NCBI GenBank assembly: GCA_003956705.1
Contig: QZCP01000126.1
Location: 1 to 64,000 of the forward strand
Direction of reading: 5' to 3'
Origin: Brevipalpus yothersi
Lineage: Eukaryota > Arthropoda > Arachnida > Trombidiformes > Tenuipalpidae
DNA length: 64,000 bases
Positions 36,090-49,218 of the stretch are shown here, piece after piece. Position 1 is the first letter of the stretch, and the number at the start of each line of letters is the position of its first letter. Position numbers and translations under genes: made by a program. The notes beneath the pieces are model-generated. The model was not told the DNA's origin and ran no database searches. It saw only the letters and a program-made list of their open reading frames with translations.

Positions 36090-38268
36090 TCAGGTTGGCT
36101 TATTTTTTATGGCAAGTTGTAGAAGATGTCTGTGGAGATAAAGGAATATCATTAAGAATAAGGTAATTTATTGCAGAAAGTTTTTAAAAATGGGAAGAAA
36201 GTTACCTTCGCAATTTAGATGCTTTGACTTTCAACTCTTTTTCATAATTCTTGAGCTCTGTTATGGCAGAGAGAACATTTGTTCGCAAAGTTTGTGGGAT
36301 TGACCATCGAAGATAGAGACCTTCCCATAAAACCTGTAGAGACAATCACATCAAACAGTGTTCACTCGGAGCTTTCTGGAAACTTACTATGCTTTGAGGA
36401 GCGACGGATGGCCATATAACTGAATTATTGGGTTCGAAAGTTGGATTAAGGTACTCTTCCAACATTTCAGGACGATTTATATAGGACCATAGAGAGACAG
36501 TTCGCTTATGAAGCTCAATTTGTCTTCGTTGTTCGACACAGTTCTCTAAGAAAGTTCCAAAAGGAGATGCATAGGCGTGTTCAAATAGCATTATGAGAAA
36601 TTTCTCATTAAATTCAAAAGAACAAGGGAATTGATTATAAATCTGATATATTCCATCTAAGAACACCAAGAAAATAGGACTCTGTTCTCTGGTTCTAGAG
36701 GATGGTGTTGTGTAGGCTCCATGCTTGCATCTAGTAGAGAATGGATGACCACTCTGAAGCCACTCTTGTTCAATGAGAGCTTCGAATCCTTGAACAGTTC
36801 GGCAATCAGGATCCAATATAACTCGAGCTAGCGAGCACACTTGCAATGTTGAATCCATTCCTTCAGCACCATGAACGAGAACTGATGCTTCTAATGAATA
36901 AGAAATGAGTTCATGAATGGCTAACTGAATATATGATTAGAATACTTTACCTTCCTGATCAATACATTGGGCTACCAGACATGCACACATGAGAACGTCT
37001 TTTACATGACTAAGCCAACTACATGATTCCAACTTGGATAAGAATTTATCAGCAGAAGAAGAAGTGTCGTTACAGGCTAAAAGTTTGGATTGGTTGAAGA
37101 AACAAACTTATTGTATCAATTTGAAGAAGGAAAATAATTGAATTTACAAACCTTCAATCAACTTGCTCAATGAATCAAGAAGAGTCGAGTGACGATCGAT
37201 TGGTTTGTGGACACGTCTCCAGAGAGGATAGTGGACTTCCATTTCGAATCCTCCTCCTTAGAACAAATAAAATTGTTACGAGAATAATTTGATTGAATAG
37301 TTTTCTTGATGATAACCTTTACTACGAGCAAGCTGGGCAAGATTTTGGGTCCTTGTTTCTATTATGTATCCTCTCTTTTGGCTTCCTAATACTGTTTTGA
37401 TCAATTTTTCATCTTCTTTACATCTCTTTGAGCTGGTTCCAACCATAGGTTGACCACTTCTCATGATAACAGCCTGAAACGCAAAGTTATTTTAGCTCAA
37501 TGGTATTAGGGATAGGGTAATCCTGAGATACCTTATTCGATTTATGTAGATAACTAAGCACAGGAAAACGACCCAGGCATCGGAATGCAGCACTTCCAAT
37601 AACAGTTTCATCAGAAACAGATTTTGGTACAATAACGGCTTCGGGATAGGATGGACAGACCTGAAAAATTCACGATCAGTATCATTTTCGCTGAATATTC
37701 TCTGTATACTACTTTAGTAGGCTCACCTTGAAATTTTTATTAACATAGCTTATTCGCCAAGCATCAGAGAACAATTTAATCTTGGAGAATTCTCTTTCAA
37801 TCTGGAATGCATACCAGCCATCTTCTACGATATCAAAATTGCATGGATAATAGAATGGAAAGAGTAGCCTTGGATCATCCAAGTTGGAAAGACATTCAAT
37901 TGAATTTGCAACATTATTAAAATCTTCTTGACCCTTGATGTCAAGTTGAATAATACGAAAATCTTTGCATTTCAGTGTTATGCTACCTCCATTTCCATAG
38001 CTTTTACGTTCAACAACATCCACCATGGAATGTAAGAGCTATGGAAATGAAATATATGAGCGTAAATATTGATTGAAATGAAATGATGAATGAAATATGA
38101 GCCATTTAAGTGTTAACTTACCCATAATTCATCTCGTTCAGTTCTTCTGGAGGATGCAATCAACTGATGGCTAGTGATGCACAAGGCACATTCAACCGGC
38201 TCATTGAATGGTCGATGAAGAATTACATTTTCTAATTTGGGAGTTTTGATAAGCTCAGCGAATTCCAT
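36090..38268 (-). CDS. MTMR9: Myotubularin-related protein 9 (catalytically dead)
   Basis: Nine exons, complement(36090..36129, 36206..36333, 36388..36890, 36951..37076, 37152..37256, 37317..37473, 37532..37660, 37727..38038, 38122..38268), 548 aa, matching vertebrate MTMR9 (549). The N-terminus MEFAELIKTP starts a PH-GRAM domain (RIIQLDIKGQEDF). The phosphatase-like domain contains GRFPVLSYLHKSNKAVIMRS, GYIIETRTQN and WLSHVKDVL. The P-loop reads VHGAEGMDS instead of the C-x5-R of active myotubularins, so the nucleophile Cys and the Arg are absent, as in other MTMR9 proteins. FEALIEQEWLQSGHPF and LWSYINRPEM follow, then a short C-terminal coiled coil. In animals MTMR9 is the adaptor that binds and stimulates MTMR6/7/8, which remove the 3-phosphate from PI3P and PI(3,5)P2. 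Confidence 0.95.
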
Positions 38269-39142
38269 TAGAGCACATTGACAAAGATGTTGAATCGAGT
38301 TTCATCAATCGATCGAAGCAAAATTAGCATGAAAATCAATGAAACACAAAATCACCTCTCCATAGATCCACACAGTCCAAACGTAGCAATTTATCAAAAC
38401 AAAGCAATTATATTAATATTTTAATACAGTTTTTACGAACTCATCAAAAATGTTCCACACACAGATCAAGTGTACCTCACAGTTGCATAGGTGTATCATG
38501 GCATTGCAGTTACCTCATATTTCACTCAATCAACAGCATTGCAAAATGACACATATCCACGGCCATGATCTATCGAAAAAATGATACTCTATCTACCATA
38601 TCTAATTCATCTTTCTACACACAACACACAATATGAAATTGGACGACTTTTTTTGATTGTTGCTCTCTGGATGTTAAGCAAGTGAATAAAAAAAACACCT
38701 TCGACAAGCGCAATATTGACATCACACATCAAAGCGCCAAGTTTTTGATTCCAGCTGTTCATGAATGAATTGCAATTAAATTGGCCCAAAATTTATCGAT
38801 CAACACCAAGATGATTTACACCATTGTGATGATTTAAGATGTAGAAATAATACATCATTTATTGACTGTTGTCATCTCATATATCGTTCTCCAAAGAAAT
38901 GAAACACACACATACACATCTGGATTGTTATTGTTTATGTGAAAAGTATCATCTTTTGAATTGCTCGGCGCAAGCTTCTTCATGTTAAAAGGCTTCATTT
39001 TTTGTGTGTTCAAGTGATAACATTGATTGATACATTTTTTGTGTGTGTATTAAATTCTTTGACTGTGATGAGATGTTGATGAATATTTGATTTACATTCA
39101 GTTTTTTGGTAGAGATTTGATCTCAGGGTGCAACAGTAGACA
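38269..39142. promoter_or_regulatory. Divergent upstream region of MTMR9 and EFR3
   Basis: An 874-bp AT-rich interval between outward-facing start codons. It must contain the promoters and 5' UTRs of both genes. No TATA box or recognisable coding exon was seen. Short repeated ATGATTTA-type words occur at 38810-38835. Confidence 0.45.
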
Positions 39143-42100
39143 ATGTCCAGTTTGGACTTTGTCTGCTGTAGCTGTTGCTCACCATTGAGGCCAAGATACA
39201 AACGTTTAGTGGATAATATTTTTCCTGATAATCCTCAGGTATATATCAAATTATGGGTGATTGATGCATGACCTTTGTATGGTTTGATAAATGTAATCGG
39301 ATTTGGCTAATTTGATCTTTACCTTCAATTTCCCATAGGATGGTTTGGTCAGAAATAACATGGAGAAGCTTACCTTTTATGCTTCATCTTCACCTGAAAA
39401 ATTGGATCGTATCGGTGAATATTTGGCCCAAAAAACTGCCAGAGATCTAGCTAGACATCGAATGGAGTAAGATAAAATGATTTTCATATTTTTACCAAAA
39501 TTTGTTGATTACTATGCCCTGAAATTTGCAGTGATGCAATAATAATTCACTCATCATACTAGAAAGTCTTCATGAGGGTAATGATCTATATTTCATGTCT
39601 ACTTTCAGCTATGTAAGAATAGCGATGGAAGCTATGGATCAAATTTTACTGACATGTCGTGCTCAATCTCTCAATCTTTTTGTTGAGAGCTTTCTGAAAA
39701 CAGTACAGCAATTACTGGAGAGTCAAGATCCTTACATGCAATTATTAGCTACCCAATCGGTGAGTATCTTGAAAATTTGCTATCCTAGAACTCCGTGTGA
39801 GACATTTCTTTCATCTTCTCGAAATTCATCTGATCAACTCATTTGTTTCAGTTTGTCAAATTTGCCAATATAGAAGAAGATACACCATCTTATCATCGAC
39901 GTTATGATTTTTTCGTCTCAAAATTTGCTTCATTATGCCATAACAATGATGATGCAGAAGATATTCGTTGTTTGTTGAGAATAGCTGGCCTAAATGGGAT
40001 CAAAGGTGTCATTAGAAAAACTGCTAGTGATGACTTGCAAGCAGATATTTGGGATAAGAATCATATGGACAAAATAGTTCCATCTTTATTGTACAATATG
40101 CAGAATCGCAATCCTCAATCTTCTCCAAAACAATCTAAAATTTCTGTCGTCCCCAACATGAGGAAACATGAGACTGAAAACTCAGATAAAATTGCTGAGG
40201 AATGCTTACGAGAGCTTGTGGGTAGAGCATCTTTCGGAAATATTGAATCAGTTATCAGGCCTGTTCTCAAGCATCTTGACAATCACATGCTCTGGGATTG
40301 CTCCTATCCTGATGGTTTTGCAGCTCTCATTTTCAAAATTATCATGGACTCAATTCATGCTCAGCATTACCACAAGGTTATACAAAAGCTCATGTCTCAT
40401 TTGGATGAAAAATCGCTCAATAGTGACGGACAAATGCAAACATGTGAACGAACAGGAATCGTTACAGTATTGTCCCAAATAGTGGCCACAGCTGCTGCTG
40501 AGTCGATCGGTCCATCAGTTCATGTTACCATTAATTCGCTTCTCAATCATCTCCGAAATTCTATTCACAACTTCGAAAACAATTCAGCCAGTGCTGAGGA
40601 TGAAAAGAGGTTCCAAGAAGCTGTAACCAATACGCTTGCTGAGTTTGTTAACAATCTACCTGATTTCCAGAAAATAGAAACTATGGTAGTCATCATGAAC
40701 AAAGTCCCTCCGATATCTTCCAAATACGCTGCTGATATTCAACTGCAAGATATTCTTTTGAAAAGTTTACTTAAAGTCAGTACAAAGTATCGAACCGTCA
40801 ATATGGCTCAGGCATTCAAATATTCCTTCCTACGACCTCTTCTATCCATGTCTTTGGCTGCTGATGCCAAAGTTCGGCTTACAGTTCAGCAGATTTTCCA
40901 TCAGCTACTGGATCGTCACAATAACCTTCCCAAACTAAGTAAACCCATCACGCTAGGGCCATGCCCTGACATCCACATGGAGAAAGCTCACAGACAAGAT
41001 CTCATGTTCATGAACAAGCATGGCTCGGATCTTTTGATGCATATTTACGAGAATTCTCGTTTCACAAATAACACTCAAGAGAATTTCGATGCGGTGTATA
41101 CAACACTAGCTCTGCTTTGCGTTGAAATGAGTTCCGAAGAAGTCTTGGCCGAACTGTTTCGAGTTGTTTTTGCTCTCCAAGATCTCGGTACGAGTTCTAG
41201 TGGACTCTATGAAACTCATAAATCAGCGATCCATGGGATTGTAGCTGGTTTTCTCCACCTATCTGCTGGACTCACTGCGATTCCAACCCTCGGAGCTCAT
41301 GTAGAGCAAGTGATCGCTCTCAGAAAAGAAAAGATTCCATCCATGCTTCCAGAGTATAGTCAGCTGAACTCGAATCGTAGCTATTCAGGAGATGTTGATA
41401 AGAATCGAAAATCACCTCCTGAAGACATTCCCGAAGATCTATTGTTCAGTAAGCAAGCTGTGTGTGAATCTCTCAGAAGCAGTGGTCATGATACGACTCG
41501 TTTAATGACTCCTTTCTTACCAGTCAATGTCGGTAAGTTCCTATCCCGGTTTCTCATTTTTTAGTAACGAAAACTTGTTAGAAAACCAGAAATTAATCTA
41601 CTTTCTTTGTTTCTTGCTTGTGTTAGTTGTCGATTCAAGCATGTCCAGAAGCACAAGCGATCTCAATTCGATCAACGTTGAAGTTGAGAGTAATAATTCT
41701 TCTCCAAGAATTGTTAGGGTAAGAAGAATAACTTTTCTTGAGATAGTCTAGAAAAATTGTTTCAAAACTCTTACACATAATTTTATTCACAGAAATTCCC
41801 TGGCGAAGAAATTGCATTCGAATCTATTCGTAAATTGCTCTATGAGCACAACAATTCAGATAACGATGTGAGAGAAGAAAAGAGACTTCAAATTCTCGAA
41901 AAGTTCAAATCAGAACCTTTCGATTCTTTGGTTACAAAGACTGAGGACAAAGTAATTGTTTCATCAATGTTGTTTGCCATTCATAACTCAATTATATTCT
42001 TTTTCTCTAGGGTTTAAATTTTCAGCATCAATTGAGTGATATATTTAACAGACTAGTGCATAACTCTGACAACACATTTGTCTCCAAGACAAAACTGATG

Positions 42101-42247
42101 GAAGTCGATTCAAAGTCAAGTAATGATGATTCTAAGGAAAAACCAGCTGAACAAAATAATCCTTTCGCCGGTTCCTACAATTTAACGATCAACAATCGTC
42201 GACCGCCACTGTTTGCAATACAATTCCCTGAACTTTTTGTTTGTTAG
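39143..42247 (+). CDS. EFR3: EFR3 (rolling blackout) plasma-membrane PI4K scaffold
   Basis: Seven exons, join(39143..39238, 39339..39466, 39609..39759, 39852..41532, 41627..41718, 41793..41951, 42011..42247), 847 aa (human EFR3A is 821); all phases agree. The N-terminus MSSLDFVCCSCCSPLRPRY has the Cys cluster (8, 9, 11, 12) that is palmitoylated to hold the protein at the plasma membrane. A long alpha-helical HEAT/ARM-like rod follows: EKLDRIGEYLAQKTARDL, FVKFANIEEDTPSYHRRYDF, WDKNHMDKIVPSLL. The C-terminal third is looser and Ser-rich (RSTSDLNSINVEVESNN), ending with PPLFAIQFPELFVC. EFR3 recruits the TTC7-FAM126-PI4KIIIalpha complex to make PI4P; in flies (rolling blackout) it is needed for phototransduction and synaptic membrane turnover. 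It is divergent from MTMR9. Confidence 0.95.
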
Positions 42248-42799
42248 TTCTTGTTAATCTTTATTTCTGCGAATTTTCCCTTTATATTGTGTTGACTATG
42301 GTTTCAAGAAATCAATCTGTTTGTCTTGGTATTTTATTTATTAAGATGTATTAAATCATTCAAGGGTTTTGTCAAAGCTCACTCAGTTATAAAAGGCACA
42401 AAAACATCGGACTCATTTTGAAGATATCATCTTAGAAGACTAATCCATCTGACACTCAAACTTGCAGAATTTTCTCGAAGAATTCGACTTGAACGATCGA
42501 ATCAGATTCTTGGTTGATTGGAATGACTAGATCATCTCGATGTTTTCTGCTCATCAGGTCAGATTGAATCTCAGTATCGGAGGGAATTTTTAAGATTAAT
42601 CATCACATCAGCTAAGGGTGTAACCTTGGGGATCATCTCTGATTTTCGAAGATACCATCTTTCCAGAAGCAGAGACCTTCGAAATTTTCCCTACACTGTT
42701 GGAGAATGGGTGTTGGAAAATTCGAGTTGGCCCATCAAGAGTGATGTTGCGAATGATTGTAACTCAAAGATCATGTTACTCAAGTTGCTCGGGCAAGCA
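42248..42799. other. Convergent 3' region of EFR3 and OSGEPL1
   Basis: A 552-bp interval between two stop codons facing each other. TTTATT at 42333-42338 and 42337-42342 reads as AATAAA on the minus strand and could serve OSGEPL1, although it lies only about 90 bp beyond the EFR3 stop. No coding content seen. Confidence 0.5.
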
Positions 42800-44371
42800 T
42801 CATGATATACGAACTGGTTTCACGGGAATATCTTGGATATTAACGAGTTCACTGATATCCTTACCTAGAGTTGCATCATAGATTGGCTTCACAGACATAA
42901 TTTTCTGATCAGTTCGGAGCAAGAATTCTTCAGAACACTTCATCTTCAGAACACCATTCCATGATATCATCACCCCATTGTCAGTACACAAATTTCGAGG
43001 TGATGGAACTATGGCCTCGATTTTCGTTCCATCGTAGAGCTTTTCCATTTTATCACAGTATTCAGCTAGTTTTTCAACAATATATTCGTTGCAAGCAACT
43101 CCTCCACTGATCAAAAGAGGAAGATTCAATGGCTTCGGATTGTTGTAATCTAATTCAAACATGGAGAATCGTTTTGGGTTCTCCCAAATTGCATCATCGA
43201 TATTAGAAAACTCATGAATTCTCGTAGACTCTAGAAATTTACAAGCTGTTTGAATTTGGTGACCTAAATGCTCAACAGCAGCTCTTTGAAATGAGGCAGC
43301 AATGTCAGCAACTTCAGGCAAGGGAGAATCAGGTGGAAGATCTGGATGTTTACTTTGACATCTATGAATGATACCTTCGATCATAGTTTTGAAACTAGAG
43401 CATGTGATTGCTTTCTTAGATCTGTGGATCCAATCTGGGCTGATAAATGCATTGGGATTTCCATAGCGAGCGATCAGTTCCAAAGCCCTTCCACCACACA
43501 CTTGGTCATAAGGAGGTCCTTTTAAGAATAGAATTTCATTTTCAGTGTCTTCTGTGAACGTTGAAAGTATCGATCAAGTCTTGTATACTAACCGAGATTA
43601 CGGATCTTTAATTTTCTTGCAATCTTATCTAAAGTTTCACCTAAAATAAGAGAATGTATTACAGCATCATGATAATCCAAGATCTCGATCTGACTATCGT
43701 ATAAGAATGGAGATGGGTATTATTGAAAATCGTTCATCAAACTTACCGAGAGGATTGATAGGAGCATCGGCCAAGACATAAAACTCGTCAATACCTACAG
43801 CTAAGGCAAGGATAGTGTGTCCACCACTAATCAGTAAAGTTAGGAACGGAAATTTGATGTTTGGATTAGAAAGCAATGCTGTCAAAGCATGAGCTTCCAT
43901 ATGATGAATACTAATCAAAGGTTTTTTGTACTTTAAACACAATTTTTGAGCATAACTAACACCGACATGAAGAGACAAATCGAGACCAGGCTTAGAAGCA
44001 ACAGCAACCGCATCAATATCATCAATCGACAATCCAGCTTGCTCTAGACTTTGACGAGTGACATCATTTATATTTTGGACATGCTTATTTCTCGCCACAA
44101 GAGCCAATATTCCTCCAAAATCCAGATGAACCTTCATCTGGGAATGGCGAACATCACTTAATACTTGACGATTGCTGGTAACTACCGAAGCACAAGTATC
44201 ATCACAAGTTGATTCTGGAAAAAATGGAAAAACCAGGTGAAAAAAACAAAATCATAAATCCAACAGCACGACGCTTGACACACACTTACCGATTCCTAAA
44301 ACCTTAATGGTAGACGACAAAGATGATGATAATCGACGAAAATTAATTCGGCTAGACAATTTTAATATCAT
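42800..44371 (-). CDS. OSGEPL1: Mitochondrial tRNA N6-threonylcarbamoyladenosine transferase (OSGEPL1/Qri7)
   Basis: Four exons, complement(42800..43551, 43593..43640, 43747..44214, 44290..44371), 449 aa; phases agree. The start MILKLSSRINFRRLSSSLSS is basic, Ser/Arg-rich and free of acidic residues, as expected of a mitochondrial targeting peptide. It belongs to the Kae1/TsaD/Qri7 ASKHA family: GVSYAQKLCLKYKKPLI, the metal-binding HHMEAHALT, LTLLISGGHTILA, GETLDKIARKL, then the nucleotide-binding LLISGGVACNEYIVEKL and CTDNGVMISWNG. The enzyme transfers threonylcarbamoyl to A37 of mitochondrial tRNAs that read ANN codons. The protein is about 35 residues longer than human OSGEPL1 (414). Confidence 0.95.
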
Positions 44372-47300
44372 CGCTTCCAAAAAAAGTAAAAAACAAACTC
44401 ACATGGCACCAGTATTACAGCATGAGCTGCAATTGTTATTGTTGTTGTTGTTGTTGTGACTGACGCAACATCGAAGCACGTGCGCGCGCTTGTCACCTCC
44501 TCGAACTTCCGTTATGATGGATTGAATAAAAGTGGAGAAAACTTTTTTGTACTTTTCATTTTTGAGAATGTTACTTTAAAGAGGAACCAGTTGGAGATGA
44601 TGTCAACAAATTGTCCTCCAACAATTATGGTCAATTTTCTCACTTCTTCGAACGATTGTGACGAGTAATGCATTCAAATTATGGGAATTAAGAGTTGACA
44701 ATTGTACACGTGTAGAAGGAGGACACTTTTGCGAACTGATTTCAAACAATTAGTACTTCTACGCGTGATTGTTTGAGTGTAATCACAGGTTTTCCACTTA
44801 TTCATTTTCATAGCTACTCATCTCGATCTCATCATGTGCTTCCAGTGATTAAGGAATCGAGACATTCTGAATATTCTCGCCAGCGTTTTATCTGAATGCA
44901 ACAGTGTTCAGTGAGAGAATTCCATTGAACGTTCAAAAAAGCCTACAAACTTCATGAGATTACACCAATTGATATGAGGGTGTCTAAAGGTGCAATTAAG
45001 ATAAGGTCATGAAATTTTCCGAGTAAATCAAGAGTTTTTACACACAAATTAAAATTAGAAAATCTAGCTTTCTGTGATCATTCTTCAAGATGTAGGCAAA
45101 TATTGCTCTTACGAATTCTTCAGTCAAATTTTCATGATCGAATTGAAAGCGATATTTTTTTTAACATGACCAACAAGTTTTGAGGACAAGATACATTGTA
45201 TACAGTATAGCTATAGAGAAGGAAATTCGTATATATTATTTGGTATTGGTCTACTCATAGTGCAAGATTTCTCCGATGATTGATTAGAATTAATTCTTTT
45301 CTGGACCAAATTCGTTCGGACCTGATCGGTCACTGAGCTATAAAGGCAATACTGAGCTTTCAGTAGAGAGCTTAAGGTGTCCTCGAAACTACAGGCAACT
45401 TTTTCACGAACGAGTGAAATCTTTGACACTCTTTCCTCTTCTCAACATTATGAACATTCCATGATGAATGAGTGATGTGAGAGCCATGTATAAGGTAGTA
45501 GCATCATGTTGAGTATTTTCATGAATAAGTAATGGCTACCATTTGGATAAAGCATTCAGTGGAAGATTTTGGATGACTTTTTCCCCACTGCTACTCAATT
45601 AGCATCTTGAATTCCCACTAGTTTTCCGATTAAGATCAGAACAAATTCCCGTCAGTTTTTTGATCAATCATACAAACAGAGTAAAAAAATCTTCACTACA
45701 CTTATTGTATTGACTTGAACAACATAAGAAACTTTTACAAGTTAAGCTGTTACCTTACAACTTATTGGTTACTTTTTATTGCAACTCGATTTGTATTCCT
45801 CTTCATCTAAAAAGTTATCACTAATGAGGGATCGAATCAGAGCCAGTTCGCTTAAGTCAAAATTCTTCTCCTATTTAGAAATTCGAATCGAGTCTAGTTC
45901 TGGGAATATCAAGAGCTATCATATGATAAAACTAATACATAATAATTTTTATTGCAATTATATTCTCTATTTTTTCTTTTTTTCTTTCCAGGTTCGTTCC
46001 AAAGTGTTGGATTTGATTCGCAATCATATTTCGTTTGCAATCTTAGATTTCTATTGTGAGCTATGTTTAGATTGTTGAGCTGTAAAACTTGAAGAAATCT
46101 GAATGCTGAAAAGATACACTTGATTGAATCAGAGGCTTAATTATTTCAAAGTTGCTCAATTAACCAGTAGTCGAACGCAACCAAGATGAATACTGATTTG
46201 TTGACGTCATTTTTCCTAGGACTTCATGCTGAGATTCATCTTGAGGATGATAAAAATAGTACAATCTTAAAGGAAACTCTATTGTCAAATTAAAATAAGA
46301 CCCTTTTACTGAAGATTGAGAATTAGATCTTTTTTTGAGACTATCGTTATGACTGTTAACTTTTGCGAACCATACACGAAATGAGGCAGTCAATCGCTTG
46401 CCATTTGAATATTAAGGGAAAGGGAAGCGAGAGATGAATAAATGCTTGTATCCATTATAACGTAAATTATTCACATAACTACCTCATCATCTTATTTAAA
46501 TGAGGTAGCTTCAATTCGTCAAACAATACATTTACGTGAAGGTAGTGAATGCAAGCTGTCAAACTATTGCGCTAGTGGATGAATTTTCGAGTTAGTTTCT
46601 CATGTTACCTTCTGAATTCCCTGGAAATCACACCTTGAAATTTTTCCAGACAAACAAGTGATGGACAAATTCGATGAGATTATGATGATGGAGAGAGTGA
46701 GAGTGAGAAAGTTCTTCATTAATTCTGTGAGAAAAGTAACAAGTTCTGTGAAAAAGAAATCATCTTTCTGGGGAACCTGAAAAATATCTCCAGATAGAAT
46801 CAAGCGATGAAAATCTTCAACTTAGTTACTCAGTATCAAAATGTACAAGTTCATGGTCAAGATGGATGTATCATGAATCGGGTTCTGCATTTTTTTCTGG
46901 ATGGGATAGGTCCATTCATACGATTCAACTCTGATTGAACAATCAATGTTGAATATTGAAATGATGAAGATTCACACCCGAGTTCAGATTGTACGATAAT
47001 TATAGTGTATAATTCAATCATATTCGGGTATTCATGAGAATCTTCAGATAATTGTGGCCAAAATCATGGTTGACATGTCGAAAATTTCAGACGACAAGGT
47101 AAAGTTTAGAAGATCTAGAGTTTTCGAATGAATGAATTGCGTGTCAAGCATATTTTTCGTGAAGTTACTTCATACGAACCTTCTGTCTGTCTCCTTTATC
47201 CCACTTTAGATGCACATTCCATTGGATGGAAATCATTTATGCAATTGATTAGAGCTTTTTAAACCACTAATTTGCCAATAATCAGCAGTTATCAGCCTTC

Positions 47301-49218
47301 ACAAAAGACCCACCAATCAAGGAACCATTCTCTCCAACTGTCAAAAAGACTCGATTTTGTGATCATCTGATTTGTGAAAATTTTCAATACTTTCCTGGCT
47401 AGTCTCACGAAAGTATTCGTTTTTTGATTACCTTTTTAATTCGAGACAGTAAATCATCTTCATGCACAGAATAGCCAAAAAATAAGCAAAATGTCAAGAT
47501 GAACACTTTAATCCTGAAGGTGTGATGGATGACTTGAAGGCCTCACAGATCTTTATCGAAAAATGATAAAATTTGACGAAAAAAGTTCTCTCTTTCTCTT
47601 TACAAGTTCGATGCCTTTCGTAGATAGTGTGAAACTTTTGAAATTTCGAATGCCTCGAGGCATCATTTTTCTTTCTCGTTCTGTCTCCCTTTCCTTTCAG
47701 ATGTATTAGTCTCAAATAGCCTGAAAAAATTTGATCGGATAAGCAGTAAATATCTATTGCTACCCAAAGTAAAGAGTTTTGAAAGGTTAGAATTTTGGGT
47801 ATCAATCAGCTAGAGAGCAGTTTGATTTATTTCACCCAAAATGATAGATAAAAGTGGGATTTTTTTGGAAAAGGATGCCAAAAAAGAATGTTCTCAAGTA
47901 AAGTTCGATTGACCTTCACTGCTGAAAATTCAAAGTTTCCTAATTTCATGTTAAACCTCTAATCAAACTTCATCGTTAGAATTAGTAAGAACAGATGAGT
48001 TTCGCTTCACATGAATGTTCATGAATATAATGTTCATCGCGAACATTATGACGCATAATGAAAAACAAAAATTTTCCACATCTCGAGAATAAGATTGAGA
48101 AATAGTGATAACAATTGTGTATAGAAGGCTATGGACAGCAGCAGTGAGGTAAAAATAGTTAATTAAAATAGAGAGAGAGATGCACTTGGAGATGAAGAGT
48201 TGAAGATGATCTGGCTTGTTGATGAAGAGCACATTAACCGGATCTTGGGGTATCACATTCATGTTAGACTGGTTGAAAAAAATATTTCTCCTGAAGGCAA
48301 GTTTCTCAACTGTTCTTCAGATTCGTAGGATTCATGATAAAAACCTTGGACAGCTAAAAAAAGAAGAGGTTACAGTGCTTAGCATGCATTTTAATCATCA
48401 TTTTACCAGACTTTCTCTAGTCACCGAGACTGTGAGCACATGAGACATTGAGATTTTGAATTTGAATTTGAAATTTCCACAAAATATTTACTGATTCATC
48501 ACACGAATTTACCATTGGATAAAAGTCAAGAATAAGAGATTTAAAATACAAATATACATAGAAAATTTATTTACATGATCATAATTGATTACATGAGTGA
48601 TCAGCAATTGTACGAATTGTGTATTGGAAAGGTGTGATACAGGTGAACTATATGATTTTATAGTGATGGATTTTTATTGAAGCCATGAACTTCAGGAAAA
48701 TTGTACTTATATGATTATTAGTGATAGGAGATAAAGATAAGAGTATCAAGTTCTTAAGAAATGATAAAAATTGACAAAGTTCTACAAAAAAAATTGAACT
48801 TGAGATGAAGAACAGTTATTGGATGGGTTAAAAATCCTTTTTTGTAAATGGAAGGATTTTTGTGTAGGAAAAATTGTTCTCCAATCTTTCGACTAACCTA
48901 CTAGAAAGTATTCCAGTCAAGGTGCCTGAAATGTAATCTAAAATTCATGTTCAGGCACAAAACTGTATGCACAAAATAGTTCGTCAAGATTCTCTTTCAT
49001 GATAAGAAAACGAATCACGTTGCGAAGAAGAGAAAAAAATTGTTTACTCTTTCCAGTTCAATTTGTTTCACTAAAAATTATCCGTCGATAAGTGTATGGC
49101 GAAGAAAGTATGGCTCAAAGAAGATTTCGACTTATGAGAAGTTCAAAAAGTGATTGTAATTTCAGGACAATCTAGCATGAATATTTATCAAATTCTTGCA
49201 GAAAATGACTCTCATTAA
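44372..49218. other. Long AT-rich stretch with no recognisable gene
   Basis: The first 120 bp are the OSGEPL1 promoter (see the E-box entry). The rest, about 4.7 kb, has only short open frames on both strands with no family resemblance and no set of phase-compatible splice sites that I could find. It is poor in GA/CT tracts compared with the left half of the window. A 9-bp inverted repeat lies at 48027-48049. It may hold UTRs, regulatory DNA or a non-coding RNA, but nothing in the sequence shows this directly. Confidence 0.5.
44434..44490. promoter_or_regulatory. Putative OSGEPL1 promoter elements: (TTG)n, TGACGCAA, E-box, CG alternation
   Basis: Within 120 bp upstream of the OSGEPL1 start are a (TTG)n run (44434-44457), TGACGCAA (44461-44468, ATF/CRE-like), a perfect CACGTG E-box (44477-44482) and an alternating purine-pyrimidine GTGCGCGCGC run (44480-44489). 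Their position is consistent with a proximal promoter; binding is an inference. Confidence 0.4.

Noticed and set aside
45779..46078. A 99-codon frame containing a TTTCCAG acceptor-like site
   Set aside because: No recognisable protein block on either side and no matching donor-phase exon.
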